Origin: Henckelia pumila
Lineage: Eukaryota; Streptophyta; Magnoliopsida; Lamiales; Gesneriaceae
Reading direction: 5' to 3'
NCBI RefSeq assembly: GCF_033568475.1
Contig: NC_133122.1
Span: 142,917,402 to 142,981,401 of the forward strand
DNA length: 64,000 bases
A model generated the notes under the pieces. It had not been told where the DNA came from and ran no database searches. It saw nothing but the letters and a program-made list of their open reading frames with translations. Made by a program: the position numbers and the translations under genes. Every line of letters begins with the position of its first letter. Position 1 is the stretch's first letter. This document shows positions 58,190 through 64,000 of this stretch, one piece after another.

Positions 58190-59951
58190 GTAGCTGAGTT
58201 ACACTGTTTAGTCAAAGTCTTCTAGTGATACCTTATGGAAAGAGAATAAGTCGTAATTGAGGTACATTGTTAGGTCAAAATCTTCTTGTGATACCTTCTA
58301 AAAAGAGAATAAGTGGTGACGTGTGAGCAATTCAATCTCCGAACATCAAAAAAAAAATATTGTGTTAATTACTTTCTGCTAAACACACACACACACAATC
58401 AGCAGAGCCATTTTATAAGTATTCAACCTTGCTAGTTGACTTATTTCCGCACAAGTGCTTGTTTGATCAATTAACACAAATACTCGAGAAATAACTAAAG
58501 TCCAGTTGCTAACACAACTACACTCACCATTAAAAATAGCAGCAGACTGATGATCCAAAAGATTAAAATCAGTAACAGTAGCCATTTCTGTCAATCAGCT
58601 GAAATTCGATCCTGGCGAGGAGAATGAGAGAATGCCTAGACCCTGCTGAAAATTTAAGAAGATTGAGGGAGAAAAAAAGAAGTTGAAGGTAAAGGAGGAA
58701 CATAAAGAAAAACAAATTGATGATAAAACTAAAAAAGTTAAAGCAAAAAAAAAAAAAAAAAATGAACGAGGAAATATGGTTAGTTAGTTCTACTTTGATT
58801 CAATACATATGAATTATGTTTTGATGATAATATATGATGACGGCCTTTTCTTTAATCTAATTTTTGTATTAATTTTTCTGTAAAAAATATTACTTTTGCA
58901 ATCAAAATATCATGTTTTCTGTTAAAAATATTACTTCTAAAATGTGATAATTTGACATAAAAGTCATTATCTTTAAATTCGTGTGAAAATTTTACGTTTT
59001 TAGTAAAAAAAAATATTACTTTTTATAACAAAAGTGAGTATGCTAATTTGACATTAGAAAAAAATTAATTTTTTGTCAAAAATTTTAGTTTTTCTATTAA
59101 AGTTATTACATTTAATGTATGCTAATAGGACATATTTTTTTTTTCCTTTGAAAAATATTAATTTTTCTATGAAAATATTAATTTTTATGATAAATATATT
59201 AGTTTTTATGTAAAAAATATTAATTATAACTAATGTAGTATATTTTACATAAAAAGTATTATTTCGTTGTTTAATAGTATTAGATTTCATTTTAAAATTA
59301 TTATATTCATTGTTTGCTAATTTGAAATAAAGAAATTTTCTTTTTTAGTCAAAATTTTATTTTTTGTTGAAAATTATTAGTTTTTTTTGATAAAATTATT
59401 ATTTCTAATTTATTCTAATGTGACATAAAAATATTACTTTTCCTGTGAAAAATTATTATTATTTATTATAAAAGTATTGATTTTTATGTGAAATGTATTA
59501 CTTCTAATTAATGCAAATTCAAATATTTTTTTTATGTTAATAGTATTAATTTTTATGTGACAAGTATTAGTTTTTATGAGACAAGGGTACTTAACTGTTT
59601 TGTTAAAGTATTAATTCCATCATTTGCTATTTTGACATCAAGAAATTTGTTTTTTTTAAATTAGAAAGTATTAATTTTTCATTGAAAATATTAGTTTTTA
59701 TGTGAAAAGTAATACCTCTAACATATAAAAATTTGACCCAAAAAAATAGTTTTTTTTATTAATAGTATTATTTTTAAGGCCAAGAGTTTCAATATTTTTG
59801 AGAAAAATATTATCTCTAATATATGCTAATTGACATAAAAATTATTACTTTTCATATCAAAAGTATTAGTTTTCTGTTAAAGTGCTAATTTGACATAAAA
59901 TAATGTTTAGTCACAAAACTTATTTTTGTGTTAGTTATGTTATTAGATTTA

Positions 59952-60149
59952 GGCCCCGTTTGGTTTCAAAAGCTAGGCCAAAAAATCACTTTTTTAAGTG
60001 TTTTTCATTTAATAAAGTGTTTGGTTGACCAAAAAAGTGCTTAAATAAGCACTTTTTAAAGTCAAAATTAGAGCTTTTTCAAAAGCCAAAAATTATAGCT
60101 TAAAAAAGTGTTTTTTTTTAAAAAATGTCTACCAAATTCAAACGGGGCC
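59952..60149. mobile_element. Tourist-like (PIF/Harbinger) MITE
   Basis: 198 bp with terminal inverted repeats GGCCCCGTTTG and CAAACGGGGCC, flanked by the 3-bp target-site duplication TTA (59949-59951 and 60150-60152). Copy A has the uninterrupted empty site (GATTTATTTATATTG near 33580). TTA duplication and this terminus are typical of PIF/Harbinger MITEs. Confidence 0.9.
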
Positions 60150-60884
60150 TTATTTATGTTGATATTACACACACATATATATGTATAATTTTTTTGTTTA
60201 GTGAAGTTAGAGAGTTTGTTATACAATACATACCACAAGATTTGTGCAAGCTTGTGGAAGATTTGAATTAACAACAAAAGTAGGCAACATTGGTTTGATG
60301 GCTTCCTCCATCTTTATGTTATATCTTTACATACTGCAACGTTAAATTGTAAATTTTTTTAATAAAACTAGTCAAATGTTAAGAATTGACAACAACCAAA
60401 GCTTTGTCATAAATGCAGTCGATGTTAATGATGTGCTTGCCAATACATTGAAAATAAATAATGGATATGATTTGAAGTTGGTAAGAGTTGAAACAACTAT
60501 TTGTTTCTTGGAAGATGATGAACATTGAGTGATTGTTTGAGATTTGATATTTATCTTGATCTGCGAGACTGAAGAATTGATGTATATGTTTGAATATCAT
60601 GATGTTGTAACTAAGACGTGTGTAGTTTAATTTTCTTAGCGTGATATAATTATACTCGTATTATATATTAATAAGATGATAATTAATATTAATGCTATTT
60701 TATCCTTTTCTTATACGATCATTAATTTTAGTGCTCAAATTTCTTGCACAAATTTGGAATCCAACTTTTGTTTCTCTCATCTAGGTCGGTAGATGATATG
60801 TGCAGCCTAGATTAGTTCCAAAGGCTCAAGTTTGTTAGAATAAAACCACATAAATTTTATCTCTTAATACACTCATACAAATAA

Positions 60885-61023
60885 AATTATCTTTCATCCA
60901 TGGGCAGGCGCAGATCCAGAATCTTAATTTTGGGGGGCCATATACTATGTGACGATAATATGCGACAGTGACGTAGCTACAAACTTGTGAGATGAGCATT
61001 AATTTCTAAAAATTTGTATTTGG

Positions 61024-61078
<55 letters not shown>

Positions 61079-61410
61079 GTTTAAAAATTTTCGAAGGTCA
61101 TAGAATTCCGTTACTACTGGCGAAATCAAAGCTTAACTTAATAAAAACCTTAATTTTGTGTCATTTTGCGCTTTACTTTTAAATTTTAATTTAAAATTCA
61201 GAAAATTTATTTATTTTACTAATTTTATAGATCTTTTTGAATACGAAAAGAATGAGTGAAAATAAAATTTAAAAAAATTTAAGTTTAGATTTATGAGAGA
61301 TGCTCATGCATAATATCATAATACATAAAAAGACAAAAGTTTAATCAACTGAAAAATTTGAGTTCAATAATAAGGATTGAAATTTGTCCAATTAAAATAA
61401 AATATTAGAT
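60885..61410 (+). repeat. Arm 1 of a ~480-bp inverted repeat
   Basis: Contains ATCCATGGGCAGGCGCAGAT, then TTTTGGGGGGCCATATACTA, an ATA microsatellite (61026-61077) and AT-rich sequence. It is the reverse complement of 63531-64000 apart from substitutions and microsatellite length. The GGCGCAGATCCAG-like phrase resembles termini of plant hAT-type elements, but the match extends outward into ordinary copy-B sequence. Confidence 0.8.
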
Positions 61411-62587
61411 GAGTTTATTAATATAATTAATATACTAAGCGTAATAAAAACAAAGACTCATTAATAATAGATATTGAAATTTGCATAACTATAGATTTTG
61501 TTGATTGCGTTGCTTTATGACTCAGATCTTTGTTAAAAAATGTTATTATGTGTTTATAGAGGGTGGGTAAAGTAAAAAATTCAAAAACTAAAGGAGGTTT
61601 TGTAAATAAGATGGTAGAGAACCATAAATTTAAATCATAAGCATATGCCAACTTTAGATCAAAATACAAGTTGCTTCGTACGAAACTTTTATGTATATAT
61701 AATAAACATTACGATAATCTTTCATGCAGTTTCCCAATACCTGGAGTTTCCTTCCCTGAAAGATAATAAACAAAACAAGATCATATCGAGATGGGAGTAG
61801 AAAGAATCACGCATCCTAGCTTTATTACACATCTCTATCAATGTAAATTATTATTATTTTTAGGTACGAATCAGCATTTTCATACTAAACAAGTCCTTGA
61901 TCAATTTAAAATGTAATTCTAAAGTACTATGAACACCGTTTCAAGAACTCCGATTGACACGCCATTTGCGTACCAAGTAAAACATGAACTTACAAAATCG
62001 TCCATTCTTCGATTAACAAAATCAAATGAAACCACGATCAGAATTGCGTAAATGGTTAATAATTGCTAACAAGGACAAATTCAATTCAGGGTAAATTTCA
62101 AGGCAAAACATATAATTCAATCATGTCCAAAAACAGGAGAATGCATAAATTCACTGAAAGTACTAGAAAGATTTATTATTGTCTATGAAAGGATACTTCG
62201 AGTTCAGGTTTATTATAGGACAACCACACAATGGTATAAAACAAGGGTGGAGAACGAAGGTGGTGGTGATGATAATAACTCGTGTTACTGACACCGCGAA
62301 TACAAGACTGTAAAAAAGGAGAAAAAAGATGAAATTGTTAAATACCAAAAAGATATCCTTGTGGACACCTAACGTCTACCCAACAGAAAATGAAATATTT
62401 GGTACATATCTAGACTGTCTACATAGAGATACTAAAGTAACATCGATCATCCTTCGGCGTCTGGGAAAGTAGGAGAAAATTATAGATAACAAAGGCCAAA
62501 ATTAACTCCCACCCCAATCCCCGAGACACCCTAAAATGTCAAATAAGAAATACTTGTACAGTTTACGGACTTTTTAAAATGCTCTAT

Positions 62588-63440
62588 TCAGTTCAAGGTG
62601 CTAATGAAGTAATGAAAATGTGAACATTCAGTTAATGGAGCCTGATACATGAATCAATGTCTATAATTAAATTTCAAAGCAACTATAATACATTCCAGAG
62701 GCAACATACGAGACTCATAAAAAGACAAATTACAAGCTCAAAACAGAGCATAATATAAATAACAAAATCCGACAAGCAATATAATATGAGAAATAGAAAA
62801 GGACGAATGAAAAAAAAAAAGAGCAACTTTTGCAAAAGTGAATTAAAATCTCAATTCAATTAAAAGAAATCAATTTCATATCGTACCTCCTCAGCTTCTC
62901 CAACTTCGAAGCATACTCCCTAAAAAAAATTTAGAAATGATCAGGATACATCTTTAAGTATGGGCATTTAGTTCATGGATTCATGAACTGTGATTAAATT
63001 TCAAAACAACTATAATATATTTAAGAGTTAACAGACCAAACACAAAGCAGGAGCAAAATAAGAATGAAAAAAAGAAGCAACTTTTGCAAAAGTAAATTAA
63101 GATATCAATTCAATCAAAAAAATCAATTTCATATTGTACCTCCTCAGCTTCTCCTCCATCTCTGAAGCGTTCATTTCCCTGAAGAAAGCACAAAGAAATT
63201 AATCTCGGGATACATCTTTAATGTAGGAGATAGACAAACTCATAAAGACAAATTAAACAGGAGCATAATATATCCTTTTACTGATTATACAAATATTGGA
63301 AGATTAAATCATGCCATCGATATAAAATTAACAAATAAGATTGCATTTGCATACCTCCTCTCGCTAGTCCTGCAAAGATCGTATATGGAATAAATCCCCG
63401 CATACACGGCGAGCGTCGTAAAATAGGATTTCCAGAACAT
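62588..63440 (-). CDS. Candidate small membrane-protein gene, copy B (four short exons)
   Basis: Predicted exons are 63440..63355, 63178..63140, 62919..62887 and 62600..62588, matching copy A in length, phase and splice borders. They encode 56 aa starting MFWKSYFTTL. The membrane segment and following residues differ at many positions from copy A while adjacent introns and flanks are nearly identical. No stop or frameshift arises. The family is unknown. The last exon is uncertain. Confidence 0.45.
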
Positions 63441-63530
63441 CGAACCTTCTCTACCAACATATAAATAATAAATAGAAGAAAAATTAATAGAATAATAACA
63501 CATATTGTCGGAAAAATAGAATAAATAATT

Positions 63531-63812
63531 TTATTTTAATTGGACAAATTTCAATCCTTTTTATGTATTATGATATTATGCATGAGCATCTCTCATAAAT
63601 CTTTACTTAAATTTTTTTAAATTTTATTTTCACTCCTTCTTTTCGTATTGAAAAAGATCTATAAAATTAGTAAAATAAATAAATTTTCTGGATTTTAAAT
63701 TAAAATTTAAAAGTAAAGCGCAAAATGACACAAAAAATTAAGATTTTTATTAAGTTAAGCTTTGATTTCGCTAGTAGTAACAGATTTCTGTGGCCTTCGA
63801 AAATTTTTAAAC

Positions 63813-63856
<44 letters not shown>

Positions 63857-64000
63857 CCAAATACAAATGTTTAGAAATTAACGCTCATCTCACAAGTTTG
63901 TAGCTATGTCACCGCCGCATATTATCGTCACCTAGTATATGGTCCCCCAAAATTAAGATTCTGGATCCGCCCTTGCCCATGGATGAAAGATAATTGTATT
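63531..64000 (-). repeat. Arm 2 of the inverted repeat, running off the window
   Basis: Reverse complement of 60885-61410, including its ATT/ATA microsatellite (63817-63856) and the CTGGATCCGCCCTTGCCCAT phrase. It starts abruptly at about 63531 next to the exon-1 side of the copy-B small gene and continues past the right edge. A third, inverted segmental copy probably begins here. Confidence 0.8.

Larger units (their letters stand above)
58190..63530. repeat. Segmental repeat unit, copy B, right fragment
   Basis: Continues copy B after the retrotransposon and matches copy A to about 38740, with indels. It lacks the SINE-containing 34160-35700 stretch of copy A. It has a MITE (59952-60149) that copy A lacks, and a different stretch at 60900-61480. 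A 1.05-kb degenerate array (58860-59910) corresponds to 32440-33545. Confidence 0.8.

Overview
This is nuclear DNA from a flowering plant, almost certainly a eudicot. The evidence is intron-containing genes for plant-type proteins, AT-rich intergenic DNA, an Athila-type LTR retrotransposon, chromovirus LTRs, a tRNA-derived SINE, a Tourist-like MITE and an endogenous caulimovirid. The species cannot be fixed from the sequence. No rRNA or tRNA gene and no CRISPR array is seen.

Layout. 0.6-2.3 kb (+): a GPI-anchored GH17/X8 protein in which both catalytic glutamates are replaced. 3.4-6.2 kb (-): V-ATPase subunit D, with its coding exon intact and an apparent 1.9-kb intron in the 5' leader. 6.2-12.1 kb: AT-rich DNA with an RNase H remnant and a possible degenerate DNA element. 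12.4-19.7 kb (+): a nearly full-length, circularly permuted and heavily mutated endogenous pararetrovirus, flanked by inverted arrays of degenerate ~28-bp repeats. 19.9-23.5 kb: intergenic DNA with two short foldbacks. 23.5-25.9 kb (+): an intact intronless LRR-extensin gene. 27.3-30.8 kb (-): a five-exon PP2C phosphatase, convergent with the LRR-extensin gene.

31.6-64 kb is a repeat landscape. A segmental unit (copy A, 31.6-38.8 kb) recurs as copy B (39.3-63.5 kb). Each copy carries a small four-exon candidate gene for a ~56-aa membrane protein. Copy B is split by an 18.7-kb Athila-like Ty3/Gypsy element (39519-58189) with 1.78-kb LTRs, a GTAGC target-site duplication and a primer-binding site matching tRNA-Asp. 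From 63.5 kb the DNA folds back as an inverted copy of 60.9-61.4 kb.

The most striking object is the 3' part of the Athila-like element. Where related elements may have an env-like gene, this one has two extra open frames. One is a 183-aa basic, Cys-containing protein that resembles carlavirus cysteine-rich nucleic-acid-binding proteins. The other is an intronless LOG-type cytokinin-activating enzyme with its signature motif intact. They lie in the same frame, separated by one TAA, and both are open while gag and pol are broken. The LOG C-terminus is cut by a nested 6.7-kb block of chromovirus fragments that includes a ~1.95-kb inverted LTR pair. If expressed, this would be a retrotransposon carrying a hormone-activation gene beside a virus-like regulatory protein.
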